Below, piece by piece: positions 28,425-34,925 of a stretch of DNA of 35,391 nt. The position numbers and the translations under genes are program-made. Under the pieces are notes generated by a model. The model saw only the letters and a program-made list of their open reading frames with translations. It ran no database searches and was not told the origin of the DNA. Each line of letters begins with the position of its first letter. The stretch's first letter is position 1. Location: positions 1 to 35,391 of the IMG/VR virus record IMGVR_UViG_3300044729_003416; one strand, written 5' to 3'. The stretch is from a virus.

Positions 28425-28712
28425 TCAGACGCGGGCCAACATACTGGGGTTGCGCTCGGCAGCAGTGGGGCCCCGATCGTCGGGCTCAATGCAATCCTGA
28501 TCCTGAGGCAGGATGATCGTGATTCTGTAAGGGCCGGCCTGGTCGTAGCTGGCCAGGTCGGCTTCTAGGTCGGCGGGCCACGAAGGATCACCTGTCTCAT
28601 CGTTTTGGATAAAAAAGGCAAGGTCCTTGGTGTCACCCTGCTCAGTTTTCGTTTCAATGCAGAGCGGGTGTTTGCCGATGGTGGTCAGGGCGTCGGCTAA
28701 GGAGTTGGTCAC
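28425..28712 (-). CDS. Hypothetical acidic protein, 95 aa
   Basis: Starts VTNSLADALTTIGKHPLCIE at GTG 28712 with AAGGA 6 nt upstream. Alpha/beta, with DQAGPYRITIILPQDQDCIE in the second half, and acidic overall. Upstream frame (to 28757) reads through the leader hairpin. Transcribed from the promoter module variant at 28737-28824. Function unknown. Confidence 0.6.
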   Translation of the reverse strand: MTNSLADALTTIGKHPLCIETKTEQGDTKDLAFFIQNDETGDPSWPADLEADLASYDQAGPYRITIILPQDQDCIEPDDRGPTAAERNPSMLARV

Positions 28713-28736
28713 GGTCGATCCTTGGCGGTGGTGGCT

Positions 28737-28824
28737 ACCGGGTTCGCCCCGGTCCACAAATCATAAGCCGCATCCCCCGCTTTCGTAAAGCCAAAAAGGC
28801 AAAGCACTTAGCGAACCGTCACAA
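28737..28824 (-). promoter_or_regulatory. Leftward promoter module, variant copy
   Basis: Box TTGTGACGGT (28824-28815) with CTAAGTG after it as in copy 4, dyad GCTTTACGAAAGC (28791-28779), then GGCT and TATGAT (28765-28760), 59 nt from box start. Leader hairpin ACCGGG/CCCGGT (28753-28737) is a perfect 6-bp stem. Confidence 0.6.
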
Positions 28825-28848
28825 TCGGGGCTCAGTGGCTTGGGGCGG

Positions 28849-29298
28849 TCATGGCGTGGCTTCCGGCGCCGACTCCACAACCTGACGGAGCAGCTCGACT
28901 TGTTCCGCTGTGAAGGGCTCAGAGTGAATGCTGACTGCGTCCAGTAGAGCCCGCGCCTTCTGCTTTCGCGTGGGCTCGGGCCTTGGGCGCCAGTTGGGGA
29001 TGTGGAGCCACCCCCTCTTTGTCCGGCGAGCATCATGCCAGTGCGTAACTTGCCATGCACTGGTACCCAGGCATTGCACGAATCCATTTTCATCCGCATC
29101 CGCCTCGGTCGGAGGCCTATCCGTAATCGGCTCAGGCCACTGATGCCGCAGCGCCTTGACGGCCTGGGCGGCGCCCCAGCGGGCGGCAATGATGTAGTCC
29201 TTGTAGAATCTGTCGTGATGAATGGAAAAGTCAGGACGGGAACAGTACCAGTCCTCCAGCAACTCTTCCGATGGCGTGATGCTGTTTAAATCAAACAT
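28849..29298 (-). CDS. Hypothetical protein with P-x-x-D-x-P-P-T-E-A-D-A pattern
   Basis: 149 aa. The segment PITDRPPTEADADENGFVQC followed by Trp/His repeats (WQVTHWHDARR, then WLHIPNWRPRP) is a small module I associate with cyanobacterial phage proteins and DUF551-like repeats. The C-terminal part is helical and acidic. No activity can be assigned. The ATG at 29298 opens at the left of a 66-nt gap before the zinc protein. Confidence 0.65.
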   Translation of the reverse strand: MFDLNSITPSEELLEDWYCSRPDFSIHHDRFYKDYIIAARWGAAQAVKALRHQWPEPITDRPPTEADADENGFVQCLGTSAWQVTHWHDARRTKRGWLHIPNWRPRPEPTRKQKARALLDAVSIHSEPFTAEQVELLRQVVESAPEATP

Positions 29299-29364
29299 GG
29301 ATAATGGTGAAAGGGTGGTAGCTGCAGGGCAGCAGAGGGCTGTAAGCCCCGTGATGCCGTGGGG

Positions 29365-29604
29365 TTATTCGTCGTTGACAGCAGCTGCTTGGTGATGCAC
29401 GCAACCAAAGTCGGGGCCGGTCCAGAACCCGCCGCCTTCCCCGAATTCATAGATCAACATATCAGCGCCGTAGCTTTGCCCCCAATCTTCGTTCAGCTTC
29501 TCGCTTTGACATAGGCCGCCAGCTTTTTTGGCCTCGCTTGCGCGGCGTTTGGGGTATTTGTCGGAATACGGCATCCAATGTTTGCAGGTTTTGCAAGTTT
29601 CCAT
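29365..29604 (-). CDS. Small zinc-binding protein (METCKTCKHW type)
   Basis: 79 aa. C-K-T-C-K-H-W at the start, then a Gly-Gly-Leu-Cys knuckle, and GFWTGPDFGCVHH at the end supply four Cys and two His, enough for one or two zinc ions. The layout is shared by small proteins in many phages, with unknown function. The ATG at 29604 has AAAGGAATT upstream. Confidence 0.75.
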   Translation of the reverse strand: METCKTCKHWMPYSDKYPKRRASEAKKAGGLCQSEKLNEDWGQSYGADMLIYEFGEGGGFWTGPDFGCVHHQAAAVNDE

Positions 29605-29615
29605 TGTTAATTCCT

Positions 29616-30011
29616 TTAGGGTGTGTGAGTTGAGCCGCGACCCCGCCTAGTCCGTGGCAACAATTGCTCCTTTCGCAGCGCCAGCCCTCGCAAATGCAAG
29701 GCCAGCTGCACTTCGCCTAGTGAACCGGTGCCGAAGTTGCGAATGTCCAGCAGATCGAAGCTGCTGTAAGTGAGCAGCGTGGCCAGGGTGTGAACTCCAA
29801 CGCGCTTCAGCGCGTTGTTAGCCCGCGTCGATAGCTTCAGATCCTCGATTGGCACCGGGGCAGGCTGCGGCTGTATCGCAGCCTTCACCCGCGCCAGTTC
29901 GGCCTCAATGCGCTGCAACTGGCGGGCGGATTCGCTGTCCAGTGGCTGGTCGTCGGGGCTGGTGGGCGGTTGATCGCGGATTGCGATGCCGCAGTGAGGG
30001 CAGGTGAGCAT
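29616..30011 (-). CDS. Zinc ribbon fused to an RNA polymerase alpha-CTD-like domain
   Basis: 131 aa. Residues 1-10 begin a CPHC knuckle, residues ~25-50 are a helical linker, and residues ~54-111 match the RpoA C-terminal domain: PIEDLKLSTRANNALKRVGV, then LLTYSSFDLLDIRNFGTGSL, then GEVQLALHLRGLAL. Compared with E. coli alpha, R63 and N66 correspond to DNA-binding R265 and N268, and S97 and E100 to S299 and E302. C269 is Ala, and K298 is Gly. It may bind upstream promoter DNA or contact regulators without being part of a full alpha subunit. Tail basic. Confidence 0.8.
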   Translation of the reverse strand: MLTCPHCGIAIRDQPPTSPDDQPLDSESARQLQRIEAELARVKAAIQPQPAPVPIEDLKLSTRANNALKRVGVHTLATLLTYSSFDLLDIRNFGTGSLGEVQLALHLRGLALRKEQLLPRTRRGRGSTHTP

Positions 30012-30039
30012 GACGGGCGGTGGTGGTGTTGCAGCAATC

Positions 30040-30630
30040 TCAACCTAGGCGCCAGGATCGGTATTCCAGCAGGCTTGCCCCCTTCACCACGGTTCCGGCC
30101 TTAAGAGCCGTCTTCAGTGCTGTTTTGTCCACTGAAATGGTGGTCTTGCTGTTCTGGTACTCCACGGGCATGTCCTCGGGCTCCATGTCGTCGTCAATTT
30201 CAACCTTTGTGACCTTGGTGCTCTTGAGTTGGTGCGTGGGCAGATCAAACTTGGTTGCAGCAGGCTCCAAAAACAGCAGCCGATCAACCAGCTTCTCGGT
30301 CATGGCGTCAGCCTTGCGGTCGTCAGCCTTGGCAAGCTCCGTCAGTCGAGCAGCATGGGCGCGGCGGGTGGCAGCCTGATCGGCTAGGCGGTTAATCACC
30401 CAGCACCATGAATCAGCCTTGGCCAGCAGAGCATCCTTGGCGCCTTCGCCAGCGGCTATCAGCGCCTCCAACTCGGCTTCAGCAGCGGCAACCACCTCGG
30501 GGTCATCGCTGACCAGCCCTTCGGCGGCTTCAGTGATGGCGACTTCCAGGTGGTAAGCGTCGCAGGTCAGTGCGTACAGGTTGCTGGGCTTGTCGGTGGC
30601 GGTAGCAGGCTTGGCCTTGGCGGTGGTCAT
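30040..30630 (-). CDS. Gp157-like phage protein
   Basis: 196 aa. NLYALTCDAYHLEVAITEAA opening, a long coiled-coil-like middle (residues ~60-125), T-K-F-D-L-P, then VEIDDDMEPEDMPVEYQ and DKTALKTALKAGTVVKGASL. This is the layout of the siphovirus Gp157 family (PF05565). Family members are linked to phage resistance when plasmid-borne in Streptococcus; the molecular role is unknown. It lies near the recombination genes, as in other phages. Confidence 0.75.
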   Translation of the reverse strand: MTTAKAKPATATDKPSNLYALTCDAYHLEVAITEAAEGLVSDDPEVVAAAEAELEALIAAGEGAKDALLAKADSWCWVINRLADQAATRRAHAARLTELAKADDRKADAMTEKLVDRLLFLEPAATKFDLPTHQLKSTKVTKVEIDDDMEPEDMPVEYQNSKTTISVDKTALKTALKAGTVVKGASLLEYRSWRLG

Positions 30631-30725
30631 CGGTGGTGATTTTTGGTTTCCCCCGGTACTATACCCTTTAGAAACCGCAACGGCTTACAACACGTTGCGA
30701 TTACCACGAACCGACACCACCAACC
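30631..30725. promoter_or_regulatory. Divergent control region between Gp157 gene and rightward DNA-binding gene
   Basis: Leftward -10 candidate TATAGT (30663-30658) followed by ACCGGGGGAAACC; upstream CCGTTGCGG is a near-dyad similar to the CCGTAACGG element. On the plus strand the same DNA leads into the ATG at 30726 with a CACCACCAACC leader. A repressor-operator switch is possible. Confidence 0.4.
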
Positions 30726-31358
30726 ATGAGCCGCCTGTGGACACCAGAGGATATTGAAGCGCTGTGCAGCCTGGCGGGGGACCTCCCCTGGCCAATGGTG
30801 CCGCCAGCGTTCAACTGCACTAGACCCGCCAGGACCGCAACGGCAATACGCATTAAAGCCGAAGGGCTGGGAATATCGCGGCGATCAGTAGGGCAGTTCA
30901 TTACTACTGGCGCCATAAAAGACTTAACTGGCTACAGCTACGAAAGAATACGCCGATGGATAAACTCAGGAGATCTTCCAACAAAGCGATACGCTGGATG
31001 CGGTAGTCCAAATTTTATAGCACGAAAGGATTTACGGGATTTTGCAAGAAAACATCCTGAGCAGTTTGGCGGGCTGAGTGAGTCCACTCTTGTTCAACTA
31101 TTAGACTCAGAAAAGCTGGCTGCAAGTCTTTCTGCTAAAGAGTTGCCAAAATGGAAAAAATGCGTAGAAGTTGAATGCGTAGAAACGGGTCAGCGTTTTA
31201 ATTCAATCAAAGCTGCGGCTAAGTCTGCTTATGTCAATAAAGAACGGATGCGGGTGGTGTTGATTACTGGCGGCACTGCCAATGGTCGTCGCTATCGACG
31301 AGTGGAGCCAGTAGGCGCCACCAGAAACAACCATCAGGTATTCCGCACCAAGGAATAA
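30726..31358 (+). CDS. DNA-binding protein with helix-turn-helix and NUMOD1-like segments
   Basis: 210 aa. Residues ~5-50 (SRLWTPEDIEALCSLAGDLP...ATAIRIKAEGLGI) resemble a Myb/SANT-like helix set. Residues ~65-110 (LTGYSYERIRRWINSGDLPT, then RKDLRDFARKHP) resemble a MerR/excisionase-type helix-turn-helix. Residues ~143-192 (CVEVECVETGQRFNSIKAAA then VNKERMRVVL) resemble NUMOD1, a DNA-binding add-on of homing nucleases. No nuclease motif is seen. It is the only rightward gene in the leftward replication block and is AT-richer toward its 3' half. A transcription regulator is a reasonable guess. Confidence 0.55.
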   Translation: MSRLWTPEDIEALCSLAGDLPWPMVPPAFNCTRPARTATAIRIKAEGLGISRRSVGQFITTGAIKDLTGYSYERIRRWINSGDLPTKRYAGCGSPNFIARKDLRDFARKHPEQFGGLSESTLVQLLDSEKLAASLSAKELPKWKKCVEVECVETGQRFNSIKAAAKSAYVNKERMRVVLITGGTANGRRYRRVEPVGATRNNHQVFRTKE

Positions 31359-31371
31359 AACCGGGCAAAGC

Positions 31372-31425
31372 TGGGTAAAAATACCCAAGAGGACGAGGGG
31401 ACCGGGATGGGCCCCCCTTTTTTTT
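31372..31425 (+). terminator. Two hairpins ending in a T-run
   Basis: TGGGTA-AAAA-TACCCA (31372-31387) comes first. Then GGGG...GGGCCCC (31397-31415) leads into a run of eight T. They lie just after the stop of the rightward gene and face the leftward gene ending at 31430. Confidence 0.7.
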
Positions 31426-31429
31426 GGCT

Positions 31430-31882
31430 TTACGCCACCTTCGGCTGCCGAGTGGCGCGACGGCCGCGCTTGCGGGGTGCTGGGGCTGGAGCGATCGGAT
31501 CCAATGCGGCGGGCAGCAGAAGTGGCTCCGGCGTAGCGGGGAGCATTGCCAGCTTGCCCATCGCGTTCTGCATCGCGGCTTCAGATTGGCGCCGCAACAG
31601 CCAATCCACAACTTCAGAACTGTTCCCGCCAAATGCCAACGCATAGCGCTCAGTAGCTGCTATAGCAGCGTCCAAATTCGGGGAGCTAACCGCCAAATTC
31701 GGGGAGCTGGCGGCGCCGGGAAACTCAAGCGCTCGCAACCCTGCCCACGGGTGCTGCCAGGTGAAGCGCAGCCAGTCGGCGGCAACGATCACGCAGGCGA
31801 TCGCAACGCCAATGGCGCGAGCAGTGGACTCAATCGCGGGGGCCCAGTCAGCCCGAAGTGCCGCCTTGATGGTGGTGTTCAT
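31430..31882 (-). CDS. Single-span protein with basic AT-hook-like tail
   Basis: 150 aa. Residues ~20-42 (ARAIGVAIACVIVAADWL) are hydrophobic enough for a membrane span. The C-terminus ends in APRKRGRRATRQPK, a G-R-R hook-like basic stretch. In between, S-S-P-N-L is repeated, encoded by the tandem repeat at 31672-31708. Not recognised. The ATG at 31882 is used; the frame is open to 31906. Confidence 0.5.
   Translation of the reverse strand: MNTTIKAALRADWAPAIESTARAIGVAIACVIVAADWLRFTWQHPWAGLRALEFPGAASSPNLAVSSPNLDAAIAATERYALAFGGNSSEVVDWLLRRQSEAAMQNAMGKLAMLPATPEPLLLPAALDPIAPAPAPRKRGRRATRQPKVA
31672..31708. repeat. 16-bp repeat, spaced 21 bp
   Basis: CCAAATTCGGGGAGCT at 31672-31687 and again at 31693-31708. 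The period is 21 bp, so the reading frame is kept (S-S-P-N-L twice). Confidence 0.8.
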
Positions 31883-32117
31883 TGTTTTTGGGGTGTGGAT
31901 CACCAACCGGGGCCGCTCAGGGTCCTCGCCGGGTGGTTGGAAATGGTGCGTCGAATCGCTTCGACTTCCAAACCATACCCCATCGGTTGCGCGACTGCGA
32001 GTGCGGCCGTAACAATCCGTAGTCCTTGCTGCTGCTACAATGGCGGAGCAGCGGGGTGGTTCCTGTTGCGCACCGAGGCAGCTCGGTGGTGGTAGGCGGG
32101 GCCCCTGGCGTTGATCG
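31883..32117. promoter_or_regulatory. Leader and intergenic region with a nested hairpin
   Basis: No gene is seen on either strand. On the minus strand TTGGAA/TTCCAA (31971-31937) encloses GTCGAA-GCGA-TTCGAC, a 6-bp stem closed by a GNRA-type tetraloop, with a one-sided 7-nt bulge. A TATGGT (31977-31972) lies right beside it. GCCGTAAC next to TCCG near 32010 recalls half of the promoter-module dyad. Confidence 0.4.
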
Positions 32118-32591
32118 TTAGGGGCTTCGCTGTTGGCGGCTAAGGGGGATCAGGGTGATCAGTGCCCCTGGCCGTTCGTCGCCAACGCACCAACGCTTTT
32201 TGATCACCATGTCGCAAATCCTGGCGTCATCCTCATAGGCCAGGTTCGACAACGCATCTTCGGTTGATCGCTGAAGCTTGCTGGCATCGGGCTTGACGCA
32301 GTGATGCAGCGGCGCTTCCTTGCTGGTTGCGCTGCTCAGGGCTGCATTGAGCGGCTTGAGTGTGCCATCACGGCGGCAGTGATTGGCAGGTCGCTGGAAC
32401 AAGAACACCGCCGACATACAAATCGGGCCCCGCATCAATGGCACCTTGGCAGCGATGGCGGCGTGGGCCACCATTGCTCGCCATGGCTTGACGTTCTTGC
32501 AAGATTCAATCATCACCCCTTTACCAACATGGACTTTGCTTCCCTGGGGTGCGGGCGCCATGTCTTCAACCAGGAAGGTGATGGGCTCCAT
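32118..32591 (-). CDS. RusA-like Holliday junction resolvase
   Basis: 157 aa. PAPQGSKVHVGKG near the start, a strand with F-L-F-Q-R-P, then KPDASKLQRSTEDALSNLAY and EDDARICDMVIKKRW fit the RusA family. RusA relies on three Asp. The P-D of the first is present and the D-D of the last is present, but the middle position (expected D in P-D-x-D) is Ser here, so activity is uncertain. The ATG at 32591 shares a base with the upstream TGA. It would resolve recombination intermediates before packaging. Confidence 0.75.
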   Translation of the reverse strand: MEPITFLVEDMAPAPQGSKVHVGKGVMIESCKNVKPWRAMVAHAAIAAKVPLMRGPICMSAVFLFQRPANHCRRDGTLKPLNAALSSATSKEAPLHHCVKPDASKLQRSTEDALSNLAYEDDARICDMVIKKRWCVGDERPGALITLIPLSRQQRSP

Positions 32592-33034
32592 CAGAATGGT
32601 AGGCTGAGGCTGACTTTTCGATGATGCTTGCAATGGCATGAACGACAAAGCCAGCGTACATTTAATGGTTCTGAGTAATCATCGTGATGCGCGTCAGGTT
32701 TGCAAGATTTTTTACAAGCAGAGCAACTGTCGGGCCTAATAAGTTTTCCGTCGCGGATTGCGTTACTTGTTGCTCTAGTCGCTTTAGCCCTCACGGGATC
32801 AGCAAGGTGTCTTTCAGTCAAGGCCCTAAGCTGGGCTTTGCGATCGGGATTATTGCTTCGCTTGCGATCGTATTCGTTAATTCTTTCAATGTTTTGCGTT
32901 CTGTGATGCTGAACTTTTGCCTTTACACACTCTCGGCAAAAATTAAGGTGTCCGTCGCTCATTCGAGAATGCGCGTAAAACGCCTCAAGCGATAAGGTTT
33001 TCGCGCAACCTTTGCACTGCTTTAATGTTTTCAT
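32591..33034 (-). CDS. HNH-type zinc protein
   Basis: 147 aa. N-terminal zinc knuckles KQCKGCAKTLSLEAFYAHSR and NFCRECV; C-terminal SCSACKKSCKPDAHHDDYSE, then VRWLCRSCHCKHH, an HNH-like arrangement with paired Cys and a central His-His-Asp. It resembles HNH or endonuclease VII-type phage proteins. The DNA is visibly AT-richer than the neighbours, a sign of separate acquisition. It starts 3 nt before the end of SSB and shares a base with the RusA start. Confidence 0.7.
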   Translation of the reverse strand: MKTLKQCKGCAKTLSLEAFYAHSRMSDGHLNFCRECVKAKVQHHRTQNIERINEYDRKRSNNPDRKAQLRALTERHLADPVRAKATRATSNAIRDGKLIRPDSCSACKKSCKPDAHHDDYSEPLNVRWLCRSCHCKHHRKVSLSLPF

Positions 33035-33036
33035 AA

Positions 33037-33420
33037 CTAGAAAGGTATATCTTCTTCTGATGGCTCACCTGCGACCCAATCTGAATTGTCATTACTGGAG
33101 TCCCGCTTGCTATCCAGCAAGGTGAGATCCTTAACGTTAAGCACAATCTTACTTCTTTCCTCTCCCGATCCTTTATCGGTCCAAGTTTCGTTTTCAAGCT
33201 GGCCAGAGACGGCAATCATGCTGCCCTTGCGCACGTAGTTGGCTGCCACATCGGCGGTTTTGCCCCAAATTTTGAGTTTGAGCCAGAGGGGTTTTTCGTC
33301 GCGCTTCCATCCGTCAACTGCGATGTTGAATTCAGTAACCATTTTACCGGACTCGAAGTAACGGACTTCAGGATCTTTACCAGCGCGACCGGTAAAAGTG
33401 CAGACGTTGAGAGATGCCAT
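33037..33420 (-). CDS. ssb: Single-stranded DNA-binding protein
   Basis: 127 aa. OB-fold with FTGRAGKDPEVRYFESGKMV, KLKIWGKTADVAANYVRKGS and SGQLENETWTDKGSGEERSK. The acidic C-terminus ends EEDIPF, the tail that docks replication and repair partners. It coats single-stranded DNA in replication and recombination and should work with the annealing protein just upstream. Compact, at the short end for bacterial SSB. The ATG at 33420 is the first start. Confidence 0.92.
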   Translation of the reverse strand: MASLNVCTFTGRAGKDPEVRYFESGKMVTEFNIAVDGWKRDEKPLWLKLKIWGKTADVAANYVRKGSMIAVSGQLENETWTDKGSGEERSKIVLNVKDLTLLDSKRDSSNDNSDWVAGEPSEEDIPF

Positions 33421-33465
33421 GATTAGGGTTGATGAAGGTTACCGGGTTGGCCCCGTCGGGCGGGG

Positions 33466-34407
33466 TTAGGCGGGTTCAGCGCCGGCATCTGCAGCCTTCG
33501 CCCCGGCGTCGTTCCACCTGGCAACAAATTCAGCCGGTACGCCATCGGTGATGAACTTCTCCTGTGACCGAACAGAAAGACCAGCAATGTTCTCGCATTT
33601 GCCTTTGCTGATTTCAAGCGCCATGGCAGCAATGCCGGCCTCGGTAAGCCCCGACTCCTGGCACGCCTTAATGGCCGCCGCCGTGGTGGCCGCAAGTCCG
33701 CTAAGGGGTTGGGTGGTGTCGCTGGGTGGCGCGGCGCTGCCGGGTGCTTGGGCGGCGGGGGCTGGTTGGCCAGCAGGGTCCCCCCGTCGAACAACGGCTG
33801 CCGCTGACTGGCGCGGAGCAGAAGAGCCCGCTTGTTGGGTTCGCTGCGAAGACGATCGCTGGGAACCTGACGCAGGCGGGGCATCACCCTCTACCTCCCG
33901 CTGCAGCTTGTCGTAAAGAGCCAGGCCAAACGGGTTGCCGAAAGTCATCAGGGCCCGCTTCATCGCGTCGGTCTCTGCCTCCTTGAGCGCGGATTCATGG
34001 GCCTGTCCTAGGTCCACGTCGATACCGTGACCAGCGCCGCTGCCTTCGCGGATGATTGGCTGCAGCCCGCCAGCGGTGACGGTGATGCGCACGCGGGCGC
34101 TGTAGGTGACACCCCATCCGGGTCTTTGTTGTTTGCCGACTGGTCGCTCTAGCTGAGAGACACACTTAAGCGTGACAGTTTCACGCTGCCAGCCATCAAA
34201 GCCAAAGATGCGGTTGGCTTCTGCAATTACAACCCAGCCTTCAATGTAGCTGAGTTTCTGGCCAGACTGCTCGCGCTGCTTGACGTTGGCGCGATCAAGC
34301 GGTGCCGCCAGGGCTGCAATCTGCTCAGCCGAAAAACCGGCACGGTTTCCAGATTGCAAGACTTCTGTCCCTACCCGTGTCAGCGGCGGAAATTCATCGT
34401 GTGCCAT
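33466..34407 (-). CDS. Rad52-family ssDNA annealing protein
   Basis: 313 aa. LSYIEGWVVIAEANRIFGFD, GWQRETVTLKC, YSARVRITV, then HESALKEAETDAMKRALMTF and NPFGLALYD match the Rad52/22 fold. A Ser/Gln/Pro-rich linker follows, with a C-terminal helical tail (SGLTEAGIAAMALEISKGKC). It would anneal single strands for phage recombination, working with SSB and RusA. The ATG at 34407 is used, and the frame continues upstream through the promoter. It opens the leftward recombination operon. Confidence 0.88.
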   Translation of the reverse strand: MAHDEFPPLTRVGTEVLQSGNRAGFSAEQIAALAAPLDRANVKQREQSGQKLSYIEGWVVIAEANRIFGFDGWQRETVTLKCVSQLERPVGKQQRPGWGVTYSARVRITVTAGGLQPIIREGSGAGHGIDVDLGQAHESALKEAETDAMKRALMTFGNPFGLALYDKLQREVEGDAPPASGSQRSSSQRTQQAGSSAPRQSAAAVVRRGDPAGQPAPAAQAPGSAAPPSDTTQPLSGLAATTAAAIKACQESGLTEAGIAAMALEISKGKCENIAGLSVRSQEKFITDGVPAEFVARWNDAGAKAADAGAEPA

Positions 34408-34535
34408 AGGGCTTTGGTGGTGGTGATGCCAGGGCTGGCTGTGGGGGGCTGTCCCCTGGCTTTGCAATTCTACCATCCCTCTAAGCCGTCTGTCGAGCGT
34501 AGCGCCTACGGTGCCTCACAAACCAAAACACCCCC
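34408..34535. promoter_or_regulatory. Divergent promoter region before the recombination operon
   Basis: Leftward -10 candidate TAGAAT (34472-34467), then leader hairpin GGGG-acag-CCCC (34456-34445), the same as in promoter module copy 3. GTAGGCGCTAC (34508-34498) is a small dyad. The box at the 56-nt distance is missing, so it may belong to a related but separate class. The rightward gene starts at 34536. Confidence 0.45.
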
Positions 34536-34775
34536 ATGCCGACCACACCCACACCTACGCCTATCCGCATTTTCGTCACCAGCCAGGAGGAGGTACGTCA
34601 GGTCTGGCTGATGTTCTGCCAGCAAACCGCCATTGACGCGGCCGAGGTCTGGCAGGGCGGGAGCTTTTTGTTTTTGATGATCCGGCACGACAAAGGACTG
34701 CCATCGCGGACGAGGGTGCCGCGTGGGTGTTTCCAGGGTGACGCCGCCTCTGAACCAGGCCCCGCAGCACTCTAA
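34536..34775 (+). CDS. Hypothetical protein, 79 aa
   Basis: MPTTPTPTPIRIFVTSQEEV..., Thr/Pro-rich start, then a beta/alpha core (VRQVWLMFCQQTAIDAAEVW, FLFLMIRHDKG). Not recognised. The start at 34536 follows a CAAAACACCCCC leader. It is the first gene of the rightward side and is followed by a terminator hairpin. It could be a small regulator by position, but there is no motif for it. Confidence 0.55.
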   Translation: MPTTPTPTPIRIFVTSQEEVRQVWLMFCQQTAIDAAEVWQGGSFLFLMIRHDKGLPSRTRVPRGCFQGDAASEPGPAAL

Positions 34776-34863
34776 CCGCCTAGTCCCGCAGGGTAGCGGA
34801 TCGCTGCGGCTGACCTATGGTGGGACCGTGCTGGCCAGGGCTTGACCCGGCGCCAGGCATAAA

Positions 34864-34898
34864 AAAGCCTCACGGCCTGCCAGGGCGCATGAGGCTTT
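34864..34898. terminator. Bidirectional terminator-like hairpin
   Basis: AAAGCCTCA (34864-34872) pairs with TGAGGCTTT (34890-34898) in a perfect 9-bp stem. It has an A-run before it (six A in total, giving a T-run on the minus strand) and TTT after it on the plus strand. The best T-run faces leftward, blocking antisense transcription, and it also ends the 34536 transcript. Confidence 0.7.
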
Positions 34899-34925
34899 GA
34901 TCAAACCACTTCGGCAAAATTCTAC

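Noticed and set aside
33423-33887. Leftward 154-codon ORF inside the Rad52-family gene
   Set aside because: Arg/Pro-rich reading of the linker region in another frame; no motif.
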